DNA of 64,000 nt from assembly GCF_003672135.1 (NCBI RefSeq), contig NC_039514.1, forward strand, positions 7,135,287 to 7,199,286. Reading direction: 5' to 3'. Each line of letters begins with the position of its first letter. Position 1 is the stretch's first letter. A model generated the notes under the pieces. That model did no database searches and was not told the DNA's origin. It saw only the letters and a program-made list of their open reading frames with translations. The stretch comes from Ooceraea biroi. Taxonomy: Eukaryota; Arthropoda; Insecta; Hymenoptera; Formicidae. A program made the position numbers and the translations under genes. Positions 9,561 to 20,500 of the stretch are shown here, piece by piece.

Positions 9561-11066
9561 TAAAATTCACCTCATCGCGGTGTCTTCGGAGCTCGCGTTG
9601 TCTCACGACAAATTACGCAAAGCCGCGCGATCAAGGATCACGCGAGGCGCTCGTTATAATAGAAGCTCAGGTTTAATCGCGGCGCGTATAAACGCGACGC
9701 GCCAATTAGTCGACGTTCCTTAAGATTTCGGCGCGTAAATCCCGCGATAACGAATAAACGTTACGTGCCAGTTTCGTGGCCAGTTATTACGGCCGCAGCC
9801 GCGCGTCGCCCGCGGAAAAGCGCGCGCGACTACGCGCTCAGCGTCCCGCACGGGAGAGGAGGGCGGACGGGCGCGGCACGGAGGGGAACGCTTAATTGGC
9901 CCGGGGTAATTATTTTATTAAGTGAGAAGATGGCGGATGGAATGCTAAGAGAGAGCATGCTGGTGCGGTCTGCCGACTAGGGGGTGCCGACGGGGGAGAC
10001 GGCGCGGCGGGAGCGTAGAAGGGGGTAAAAGTGAGGGTGCCGGCGGAATGAAGGGCGCGACGGCGACGGCGACGGCACGGCGGCAGGTGACTCTGTGTGG
10101 AGAACGTTTAAATACCTACGTACCCACGGACAACTGTATTCCGCGCGGAGGGGCAGTTTATTCCCGTGTAGGTGAACGCGGCCGCAACTTCCGCTCGTGT
10201 ATGCACGTGTCTCACGTGTACGCGCAATTCTCACCGTCATGCACGCACGTCCATGTGCCCGGCCGCTACCCCCCCGTGGACCCTTCACCCTCCTCATCCC
10301 TCTGTCTTACCGCGAGAGAGAAAGGCGGTGGCGGCGACGGGCGGAGGAACAGCCGCGAGATGGTGTGCGCTTTTGCGCGCGCGTTCAGCGTCTCCGCGTC
10401 GGTCGTGAAGGAGGAACATCTATTACTCGGTACATAGGCCGGAAGAGGAGGACGAGGCGGAGGCGGAGGTGGAGGTTGGAATCGTCCAGGGAGGGGTGCG
10501 GGCAAGAGTAGTCGAGCGGCAAATTGTCCGCCATCTTACCCACCTTATACCTTATCTCACACCCTCGCCCGTAACCACCCTTATCCACCCACCCCTTCCT
10601 CCTCCGCTATACGCTTTCCTCCAACCAGACCCTCTCACCCTACATGCCATTTCCCTCGCCCCCCCTGTGGCCCCCCCTTACCCACCTCACCTCCTCCCTT
10701 CGTCGTCATTCTGTACCTCTTCACCTCCCGCCGCCCAACCTCCCCCCCCCCTCGTCCGCCCTTTCTCTCGACGGCCCCCGCCGTACCACCGCCGCGAAAG
10801 CTTTAGATTACCTACCCCTTATAAGCGCTCGTGTTGCCCATTTATTACCACGACTACCACGACCGAAAGACCAACCGCCCCCACTTCCTCCTCCGCTCCA
10901 TCCCGCGCTTCCTTTTCATCCTTCGTTCTCCGCCGTGCACCGTTCACTCCTCCCCCCCCCTCCACCCCCCGCAAGGCCGCTTTCCTTGCGCCCGAGCGTT
11001 CTTCGACACGTACCACCCGCGACATTTCCTTCGTTTCCTCTCGTTTCCTTGCGAGAGCGCCGCACC
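9561..11066. promoter_or_regulatory. CpG-rich block with paired YY1/Pho-type sites; possible regulatory element
   Basis: The sequence is CpG-dense with a purine-rich stretch (10310-10500) followed by a C/T-rich stretch (10540-11060). Exact AAGATGGCGG sites, the consensus core of YY1 and its insect homologue Pleiohomeotic, occur at 9927-9936 on the plus strand and 10528-10537 on the minus strand. Known Polycomb response elements combine Pho sites with GAGA-factor sites, and the same combination is seen here. The function and its target (slouch is the nearest developmental gene, 27 kb away) are inference. Long frames at 10469-11144 are products of the C/T bias. Confidence 0.3.
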
Positions 11067-11070
11067 GCGA

Positions 11071-11186
11071 TCCTTATTAACGCTTTAACGCTACCATTAC
11101 ATAACTGCTGCGCGCGTGCCCGCTTCCCGACTCCGAGAGGCTAGAATAACACGATTAGTCGAGTTTACAGAGAATTACGCGCGCTA
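11071..11186 (+). repeat. Dispersed ~110-bp repeat, copy A
   Basis: This copy shares with 11938-12045 the series TCCTTATTA, TTTAACGCT, CCATTA, CGAGAGGCT, GAATAACACGATTA, CGAGTTTAC and GAATTACGCGC, in the same order and spacing. It is not low-complexity, so the match is not due to base bias. Confidence 0.75.
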
Positions 11187-11237
11187 GAAACTATGGCCCC
11201 TCGCTCTCCCTGCGCCGCCGCCGTCCTCTCTCTCCCT

Positions 11238-11258
11238 TTCTCTCTCTCTCTCTCTCTC
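11238..11258. repeat. (CT)n microsatellite
   Basis: A CT dinucleotide run within a longer pyrimidine tract from about 11215 to 11275. Confidence 0.85.
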
Positions 11259-11590
11259 ATCCCTCTATCCGCCTAGATTTAACGGCGATCGAACAGTTTC
11301 CGAAACGCGAGCGACAATTAGTTAACAAACGCTTATATTGTTCGCGCGTTTATCCGCGATGATGCCGAATGGCGGGTCCGTGTTTGCACCCCCTTTGCTG
11401 TTGATCCATCCCTTAATTTTGCTTTGCCTTCGTCGAGATCTCGTCTTTGTTCTCCATTTACCGTTTCCAGCCATCACATTTCGATACGCCTGCGTTCCAT
11501 CTTTCTCTCGTTCTTTTTCCTTCATCTCGTAATACCACCGCGGGGCGTGTTTGTATGCAGCGGCGTTTCGCTGTTCGCCACCCCCTGGAT

Positions 11591-11629
11591 CTCGAGTAAT
11601 ATTAATCGAGTTTGCAGAGAATTACGAAG
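11591..11629 (+). repeat. Short partial copy of the same repeat (B)
   Basis: It carries CTCGAGTAATATTAATCGAGTTT, then GCAGAGAATTACG, matching the 3' half of copies A and C (CGAGTTTAC, GAATTACG). Similar TTCGGGATG sequence follows both this copy (11667) and copy C (12109). Confidence 0.5.
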
Positions 11630-11937
11630 GGGACGATTGTGCGCTTTCGATTGTTCTCCGCTCGTTCGGGATGACAAAAAAAATCTATAATTTTCTATAA
11701 CGGAAACGGGTATTTGTTTGTTAAGCTTCGTGTACTGTTCATTCATTTATTCATTTTCTTGATACAAATCTGAAGAGATTATCACTGTTAAATAATTCTT
11801 TCTTCATTCTTTTTTCATTTTCCAGCATTTATTTCCGTTTCGTTGCCTCGCGCGAGAGAGAGAGGGAGTCTATCATCCAACATCCACTCCTTTGTTCCAT
11901 ACTTCTGGTCCCGCGCACGCATACGCACACCGTAACG

Positions 11938-12045
11938 TCCTTATTACCTTTAACGCTGCCATTATTACCGTATCTAACCTCGCGGTTTACGGCGAGAGGC
12001 TCGAATAACACGATTAAGCGAGTTTACGGCGAATTACGCGCAGCA
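11938..12045 (+). repeat. Dispersed ~110-bp repeat, copy C
   Basis: Second full copy of the block at 11071-11186, about 865 bases away in direct orientation, with a partial copy between them. TAAT/ATTA and GAATTAC cores are kept in all copies. Confidence 0.75.
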
Positions 12046-12507
12046 GAGTTACGTCTATTTGAAACGCACTGCTGCTTACCATCGTTAAGAGAACGATCGA
12101 GCTGTTCTTCGGGATGTTACAAAGTGAGGCTGCGGGGATTACGTGCGGAGGACGACGCGTCGCGATACCGGTATCTCTCGCGAAAACGACGATTCTCGTT
12201 TTCGTCGCGTATTTAGCATTATAAATACGTCTAATCCTCGAACCTGAGATGCGGAATGCGAAAATCGGAGCGGGACGCGAAACAAGACAGCGCGGCGCAA
12301 ATTAGACGGGCACATTTAGCGCTAAATATGCGTTGAAAATTCAAGTGCGCTGCATATTTCTGCGGGCAACAAAAGTCCGCGTATTTATTTTTTAACTATG
12401 GGGTAATTAACTTGAGGGTGTACACGTGCATAAGTGCGAAGAGTCGCACCATTGTTCGCGTGAGCGATGTACTCGCTCTTTTACACTTTAAATTGTAATA
12501 CTAAATT

Positions 12508-12531
12508 GTACACGCGCGCGCGCGCGTGCAC
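12508..12531. repeat. Alternating purine-pyrimidine (CG)n tract
   Basis: Twenty-four bases alternate strictly, with CG repeats flanked by GTACA and GTGCAC. Such tracts favour Z-DNA. No gene is nearby. Confidence 0.85.
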
Positions 12532-12879
12532 TTCGCCAGATTAAAAATTGCAGCGGCTTAATTATATAAAATAATATTTCGCGTAATTGCCACGTAAGGG
12601 AGAAAATAAATTTTTTTTACGGAAATGCTAATGGGAGCGAGCGGTGAAATTTGAAATTAAGCCGGAAACATAATGCATTTTTGACAATTGTCATTCTGCA
12701 AAATTGCGGTCTTTAAATAGCGCGCGAACGTAGCGCGGTCTCTCCTGCGAGATTATCACGCAGCGTTATTCTATATATTGATCGCGAGCAACGGTATTTA
12801 ATGCGTACGCCTCGGCGGTTTTCACGCGGGATTTTCGCCCGCTGTGAAAAATAACCCCCGATATTAGACACGCGAGGAA

Positions 12880-13915
12880 AGTTCGAGGAGGCGAAAAAAG
12901 AGCCCGAAGGAAAAAAAGAGCCGAGAATGGCGGTCTCGGTCGATGAAACGTTTCCGCAGGGACGAGTTGGAATGAACCGCGCGCGGAAAACCCCGAGACG
13001 GGAGAGGAGCAATAAGAGAAAGAGCGAGCGAGAATGGAGCGGATAAAAGAGTGGGCCCCAAGGAGGATAAAGAGAGAAACAGTGGTAACAAGATAAAAAA
13101 ATAAAAAGACAGAAGTGAGCCGAAGAATGTGATGCGGGGATGGATATTTCGCGTTGCGAAGTTTTCCGAGCGGCCAAAGAGAGCGGAATGGAAAAGGGGA
13201 GACAGGAAGAGGAAGATGAAGAGTGACAGAAAGGACGACAAAGAGAACAGGAACGTGGATGCACGACGAAAGACGAAAGGGGGAACATAGCGAGAGAGGA
13301 AAGCGGTCTCGGTTGACGGGCGGTTGCTTCGGCCCTGTTCTCGTTCGTTTCCTCTCAATTCGTCGGCCAGCGGCGGCGGCGGTGAAGAGAGACCTACAGG
13401 ATGGAGGACGGGGGTGAATGCGGGAGAATGGAGTCGCAGGATGACGCGAGAGAGCGGCGAGAGACGGAGGGTGAGAGAGGGATCCGCGTGACGCGAACGG
13501 GGGGCACGGGAAAGAGAGCTGCGAAGCATTACGCAGGATGGCACGACTGCGGGGGTGAGAGACTGGGCGAGAGAGGAAGAGAGAAAAGGAGGGGGATGCG
13601 GAGAGAGCGAACCGAGGCAGCAGCCACACCGGTAGGATGACGGGGCTGTTACGAAGAGGTGAGGAGTCAGGAGGATACGACCGAAGGAGGGTGCAAATAA
13701 TAACAATAATCATATTTCCCGGCAACATGGCCGCTGAAAGAGGGTGGCCGCCTGGCAGCCTGGTGTACGCGTAGGAGGGAAGCGAGAGGGTGAAAGAGGG
13801 AGGAAGGGAGATGGACCGAGAGAAGGAGAGAGAGAAGGAGAGAAAGCGAGAGAGAGAGAGAGAGAGAGAGTAAACAGGGTGAAGGAGGGAGGCAGCGCCA
13901 GGCGCGCAAGCAGGG
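12880..13915. repeat. Kilobase purine-rich (GA) tract
   Basis: The plus strand is dominated by A and G for about 1 kb and contains many GAGAG motifs, ending in an uninterrupted AG run near 13848-13870. Pho-core sites lie inside (ATGGCGG at 12927, ATGGC at 13727). The bias removes stop codons on the opposite strand, which explains the 399-codon frame there. GAGA-factor binding is the obvious candidate function, but is inferred. Confidence 0.7.
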
Positions 13916-13959
13916 AGGGTTATCATAATATTACAAACCACCGCCGCAGGGACGTATCT

Positions 13960-14580
13960 ATACAACCCCTCACCCTCACGCTCGCGCGTTCAAGCCCTCC
14001 ACGCGCTCGTCTCTCCTGTACCTGTCCTCCTCGCTCTCGCATCATGCCACCCCCTCGCCCACAGCAGCCCTCACGGAGATTCGCGTACACGGTACCTAAG
14101 TTCCCCACGCGCAATTCGCACGAACGGTCGCATCCGGCAATTGTCGCGTTATATATCCCAACCCCTCGCCCCTTTATCCCCCTCTCACTCTCTCTCTCTC
14201 TCTTCCTCTTCTTCCCTCCTCTACCTCCTCCACCGCCGTCGCTGCCGCCGCCACCGCCGCCTCCACCTCGTTCTCCATCCGCGATCCTACCGCTAGTGGC
14301 TCTTCCTCGTCCTTCTCCCTCGCACTCTATCTCGGCCTCCGCCGTTCTCCGTATATACGATCCCGTAGAAAATGTACGCCCGTATCCGCGACACGATCTG
14401 GCTTTAGTTTCCACGCCCAATGGCAGTCGCCGTTCGACGCGGATTCTCGCTTGACGAGGCTCATTCGCAGCTCCCATTGCGGTACCCTCTCCTCACCCTG
14501 CCGTTCCGGGCGATCCTCCACCGGCGTCGTTCACTCCGTCGTCGTCGCACCCCCCGCCCCCTCCCCTCGATACCAGTAAA
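13960..14580. repeat. Pyrimidine-rich tract following the GA tract
   Basis: The plus strand switches at about 13930 from purine-rich to pyrimidine-rich, with CT runs at 14180-14204 and CCG/CTC-type triplets at 14220-14280. With the preceding tract it forms a loose inverted arrangement. No gene is supported here. Confidence 0.65.
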
Positions 14581-14599
14581 CGGGCCGCACGTTCGAGAA

Positions 14600-17500
14600 A
14601 AATAATTACCTATAAATTCTATGGCAGCGGAGGTCGACGCTTTCGAACGTCCGCGCGTCTCCACCCGCTCACTCCCCTTTGCGCACCCCCTCAATCTCTC
14701 TTTCTCACTTGATCTTGTTTTATTCATTTTTTTTCCACGCTCGCTTCCGGCGCATTGTTCACCATCGACATAATACCCGCACGCGAAACGACGAAACTTC
14801 TCTCCCCCGACAATTGTCTTCGGCCACGGCACCGTTAACGGCTGCGGATTTTTTTGCGAGCGGATATGTCGAAGCGCCTCGAATATGCTCGTCGCCGGCG
14901 TCGCCGCGCTTTCCTGGCGCCGAGCGTATTTGTCCGGCGCTCGCGCTCGCTTTTGTTTTAATTGCACGTGTGCACGCCACGTACGGTCGAATCGCAGAAA
15001 AAATCCCGCTGGAAATGCCCGCCGCAACGCGGACCCGGCAAACGACCGAGAATACCAAAACTGCGGATAACTCGATGGAATTTTAATGCCGCGCCGCGCT
15101 GAAGCTTACGCGCCGCGGGGAAAAAAATGCCGCGCGCGTACTCGTAATCCCAATTTTATTAAGAAATTACGAAATCATGTATCCCGGTGCGCGCGATCAT
15201 TTTCACGTGCAATTCGTTGGCAGGCGCAGGAAGTGCGATCCGCGGTATGCCAATGGGATTGTCAATGAAGTGTGCTACGTTATTCAGCACGATTGAAAAC
15301 CACTGTGCTATAAATTTCATTATATGTTCCGGGCGCTTGCGCGAGTTCCTAATCGCTCCGCAGAATAACGCTCATTAACCTGCTCAAAACATTGAAACCC
15401 AGAGAGCGCGTCTATATAATTTAATTCCTAGATCTTTTTATAATTTACAATATTTTAAAGTAGTCATTTTAAACAAAGATTAATTATCTATTTTCATACT
15501 TTTAATCACAGTTGAAAATATTACACCTTCGAAACGAAACACGCTTTCATTTCAACCCAGTCAAGGAATCGCAACCCCTCGCCGTGGCGTCTTCGCCGTC
15601 TTCTCCGATCGCGGGGCAGGAAACCCCGGCGCGGATTTTAAATAAATAGCAGCCGGTACAAAGAAATACGAAACTGTCGAAACGCACCGGAGACAGCGTG
15701 TCTGCGGAAGAGAGCCGCTCGACTTAATTTCATCCAGATGTTCTCGGGCACCTTCGAACCCGCGGTTCGTTGACTTTTCTGCGGCAGCGGCGCGGCGCGG
15801 CGCAGCGCTGCCGGCAGTCACCCCTTTTAATGGCTCGCCGGGATGTCCTCGCCGACAAACTTGGCGCTATATCGGGTGCACGCGCGAACACAATTCCGGC
15901 ATGTAAATAGGGTACTTGGCGGGATTATTTTGTTCGCCGCGCGGGCAAGAGGCGGCCAGATGCCGGGAAAACTGGCTGCCGCCGCGCCGTGCAAGTAATT
16001 TTACTCATCCGCGCGCGGGATTGCACACGCGCGCGCGTACTCATTCAGGGATAATTATGTCATTTACCGGAAACACGAGCGGGCGAGTAAGCCGCGCGCG
16101 ACTACGACCAGTTGCGGAAGTTACGAGTCTCGCGTGGTAGTAATACCGTTGCAATTATGAAACTCAACGTTTCAAATTTGCGGTGGTAATGCTCTATTTA
16201 TGGCGCAACGCGAGCGCGATGCGGTGCACAGGGATCGACAAATTAACGAAAACGCCTCGGATGCCGGGAAAATTCGAGCGAAAATCGAGTCAAACGTTGC
16301 GTCGCGGTGCCGTTGCCTCTCCTCATTATCGAGCTGCGAGGGGCTGAATGTGCGTTTGCTCCTTGCAATATGCTGATTAAATACTGCATGTACAACGTCC
16401 CAATGGTCGTTGTCGCGAGCAAACACAATCAAACACCGGCAGATTCAAGATGAAACATTGCAAAATTCTGCGGACCTCTCGCTCTGAATATTTGCCAATT
16501 CTCCAAACAAGATCCTGAAGCGCGCTTCAAGAACGACAATGTTAAAGTCGCTAAATATAGTATCATTTACGAGAATTTGCAATAGTGTCAGGAAATGAAC
16601 GTAAACGGATAGTAAAAGTATATTACAATACTTTTTCTCAGCGCGTGGGTATTATTTGTCACTCGCCTCGAGCTGCCATTTTTTGTTTAACTAACAATCC
16701 TCCTGAGGATTGCAGCCGACGCCCGACGTACACAGCACGGCGTAATTCCTTCTTGATATCGGGACACAGCTCTCGCGCGCTCATTACAGCGCATTCAATC
16801 TGAAGCCACTTAACTTTCGCATCGCTAAGGAGATTAACGGCATTACCCTCAGTCGTTTCTCTCTCCATCTCAATCTCCATCCCCGTCCGTCCCGCCCCCC
16901 GGTAAAATCGGAGATTAGTAGGTGCATACGGAAAATTGCTAAAAGCTACCCCGCCGGTATCCCGGCGTCGGGACACGACAAAGGAAAGAGGAAAAGAGAG
17001 CCGGGCTCTCTCCCCGCGTATATAGTTCCTGAAGTGGCACCGCGAGCACCGAGTCGGTCTGATGGGTAGCCGGGGGTAGGTCGAGACCGAGGATCGGCCC
17101 CCGGGTAAGAGCGGCGGAGTCGTCAGTGGTGGCGCGCGGGGGGAGGTGCAGGGGCCCAGGCCGGGGGTGAGGGACGGGGGGCGAAAGGAAGCACTTAAAG
17201 AATTATCCGAACTCGCAGGAGGGATGGGATTCCTCGCCAGCACGTGCAGTCGTTCCCAGGCCAACACCTAATACCTACTAATACCGTGCCGTGTATCTAT
17301 CTACCCTTTTACCGCTCTGACGCGAGTCCTACGAGGCCAGGACTACGGAAAGAGTAAGTAGGGTCGTGTTTATAAGTGGATACCGACGTAGTGGCCGGCT
17401 GCGGACGCGACCCCCGCCGACCGAGAGGTCGATCGGATCCTCGAATCTCCACCAGGACCACCGGGAGAAAAAAAGGAAACCGGAGATGCGACTCGCGCGT

Positions 17501-20500
17501 ACAGCTCGCTGGACCAGATCGTCCGGCTCCAGATCCGTCTAATTGTCTCCTCATCTGTCACCGCCTAGAGAACCGACAATGAGCGAGGGATAGTACTGTA
17601 GAGAACGCTTGGGTCTCCGGTTTAGGTGCGCTCTGCGCGTTCTACTTTGCCGAGAGACTTGATTGACATCGTTATTATATTATTGACATCGTTAATTTAA
17701 TTAAATTGGCAGTTTATTCGAAATCGCGAAGCACAGAGATGTTTCGAAAGATTTCTATAATTTTTATTAGGGAATTTCTCATTCGATCATGATGAGAGGA
17801 GGAGAGGGAATGAGCGAGAGATTTTACCCACTCCCGTTCTGTGGGATATATTAATAGGTATCATCTGTAAATTGATAAACTGGTACTAGTATATTATAGT
17901 CTAATGATGCGAGGATAATCGCGTCTGTAGCTCTCGAAGCAGCAACCAGATTCTGCGAGAGTGTCGATCCAGGTGAATCGGGATTCCTCCTGGAACGGGG
18001 ATGTATGGCGGGACGAACACAGCTCGTTGATCCGTGAAGAATGTCTATCCGTGTCAGGTTGCCTCCTGTGTAGGTGTGTGTGTGTGCGTGTGTGTACCCG
18101 GTATCATGGATTTAAAATGCGTCGAAGCGGAAGACACTCGCGCAGTGTTCCACTGGTGTGTATTTAATATCTCCAAAGACAAGAGGGAGAGAAAATAGAG
18201 GAAGATTCTTACATTTAATATATTGCATACACATACAAGCGCATCGTGCGTGTAATGGCTGGACATAATGAACCGCGCAGCGTGGAGAAATACCGTAATG
18301 TGAGATAATGATTCACAAATATCCCGCGCGGATTTGTTTTCTGGGGACTGCTTTATTTAGCTGCGCTCGCAACGAGGGATTGCCTGATTTATCGCTACGT
18401 TGATGCACGGATGTCGACCCTTGTAAAAAAAACACAGCAGCGGATAGGTCGTGGTTGAGACCGAGAGTTTCTACGAATACGGGAATACTCGTCTTTCTTG
18501 CGGGCGCCCCGTCTCCCGAAGCAGACTGCGAGGCTGGCTCGGTTCCCCGACTAGAGTCTTGACTACTCTGGCTAATTGTTTGTTCTTCGAAGCAAGATTT
18601 CCAGAATGAGACCTTTTTCTATTCGCGCATGCATTACGAGGAATTCATCCCCGAATTGGCAACTAAAGATCGAGTGGTACGTAGCAGAATCTTCTGCAAA
18701 ATTGGACTCAACGAACGCATCTCCAAGTCTGATTTTTTGCGTAAAGATCTTCCATTTCCCTGAAAAATTTCCTCCCTTTTCCCACGAAAGGCGCAAGGGG
18801 ATGACCTACACGTCACCGTTCCGTCCAAGCGTGCTCTCTTGCGAGAGACGCGCGGATCCCTTGACGAGGGTCGAAACGTCGTACGTGCCACCGGGAAACG
18901 TGCACGGGTCACTTCACCGCGCGATCGAAAGACGAGCCCTTTCCCTTATGAGGAGAGCTCGATCGTTCTTCCGAAATCGCCGGACAGTTAATTGCCTGCC
19001 TCTGGTACCTCACGACGGTCCTCCAGCGTTCCGGCTAGATCTCGTGGGCTTTTTCAGCATACTCGTCGTCATGGGACACGACGCACGAGGACAGAGAGGC
19101 AAGAGGAACAAGCAGTCTCTTTTTCTCTCTGTCTCTCGCAAGTGCCACACGTGTTGCCAACGCATTCCCCGACAAATTGACTTCAGACCTCGACGCGCTC
19201 CGCGGCCGTCCACCCTCGTCCCCCTGCTCCCACCGTCATCCACCCGAAAACGATCCTCTCCTCTCCTCTCCTCTCGCCCCCCTACCCTTCCCTTCCTTCC
19301 CGGAGACTCCGACCCACCGCCGGGCGATGCTGAACGTACGACGACTCCTTTATTATTAGCCGCGGCGAAGCTAGTTAACCGAGTTAGTTAAGTGAGAATT
19401 ATTATTTAGCTGCCACCCTCGGCCCCCCGGTGTCCCCAACCGACATCGTCGTGTCTCCGTCCCGCGCACTGCCCCTTTCTCCGTTGCAGTTGCCTGATTC
19501 GCTTGTCCTCATCTCTCTTGTTCCCCCAAGCTGAATGGAAAACGACCGAATCTCGGAGCCCTCGTCGACTCCGATATGTCGCACGTCCGACGACGCGCCG
19601 TAACGCTCGTTCTCGTCGTCGTCGTCGTCGTCGTCATCGTCGTCGTCGCCTCATCCTCTTGCGCGCGGTCTTATTTGTCCAGGAGGACCGAGGTGTCGAG
19701 CACTTTACGATTTCCGACTACTTTTCCATGCCGTTTCGTTTCCTTCGTGCACCGCGAAGCGGACGGTGCCTCTTCTCCCCTCATCCCTCGAGAGGCAAAA
19801 CAAACGAGAAATAGCCGGCCGGGTGGCTCATCGATGATGATGTTTCAAGTAGGTAGGTATCGATTCCTGCATTCTGTGTTGTTGTAAAATATTCTCGCAC
19901 AGAGGAGTCTTTCACAAACAGCGTTGTACTTTATTTGAACGGAACTCGCGTAATTTTTAGTAAAGATGTCAACGAAGCTACTGTCACTTTTAAGATAACT
20001 TGTGCTTTGCGACGTTGATTTATCCAAATATCTAAATAATTAAGAGTCCTAATTTAAATAATTTTCGATTTTATTCAAGAGTCGCATCATCGAAAATTGC
20101 CACATCAGATGACGCTCACAGGAAAGGTATTTTCAGCGAAGCGGGATTGCATATTTCCGCCGGACGCAACTGTGTGGGAGTGAAATCAGGGTAAACGCCA
20201 CGCGTACATTCGGCGATTCGAGCTCACCGCTATCTCTCCACCGTGCGATACGAAGATCCGCCGGATTCTGAGCGGTCACGGTTCATCGAGGATCGTCCGC
20301 CACTTTAGGAATCCACTCTGGATGTCTAAGTCGACTCCGGGGAATCCGGGGAGGGCTGTATGCTTTTCGGAGTTGCGGATAAAGGAACGAAGAAACACGA
20401 TGGCGCGGAGAAGGAAGAGGGAATCGAGGCGAAAGCGGCCGATGCTCTTATCTGTCTACGGTACGTCGTAACGATTACTCGAGCTTGGTCTTGAGTATAT

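Noticed and set aside
10469..11144. Plus-strand frames of 203 and 166 codons
   Set aside because: Pro/Ser/Thr/Leu-rich translation in two overlapping frames of the same C/T-rich tract; no conserved motif.
12766..13965. 399-codon minus-strand open frame (and overlapping 280- and 191-codon frames)
   Set aside because: Ser/Leu/Phe/Pro-rich translation of a pyrimidine tract; the strand bias removes stop codons, and no domain is visible.
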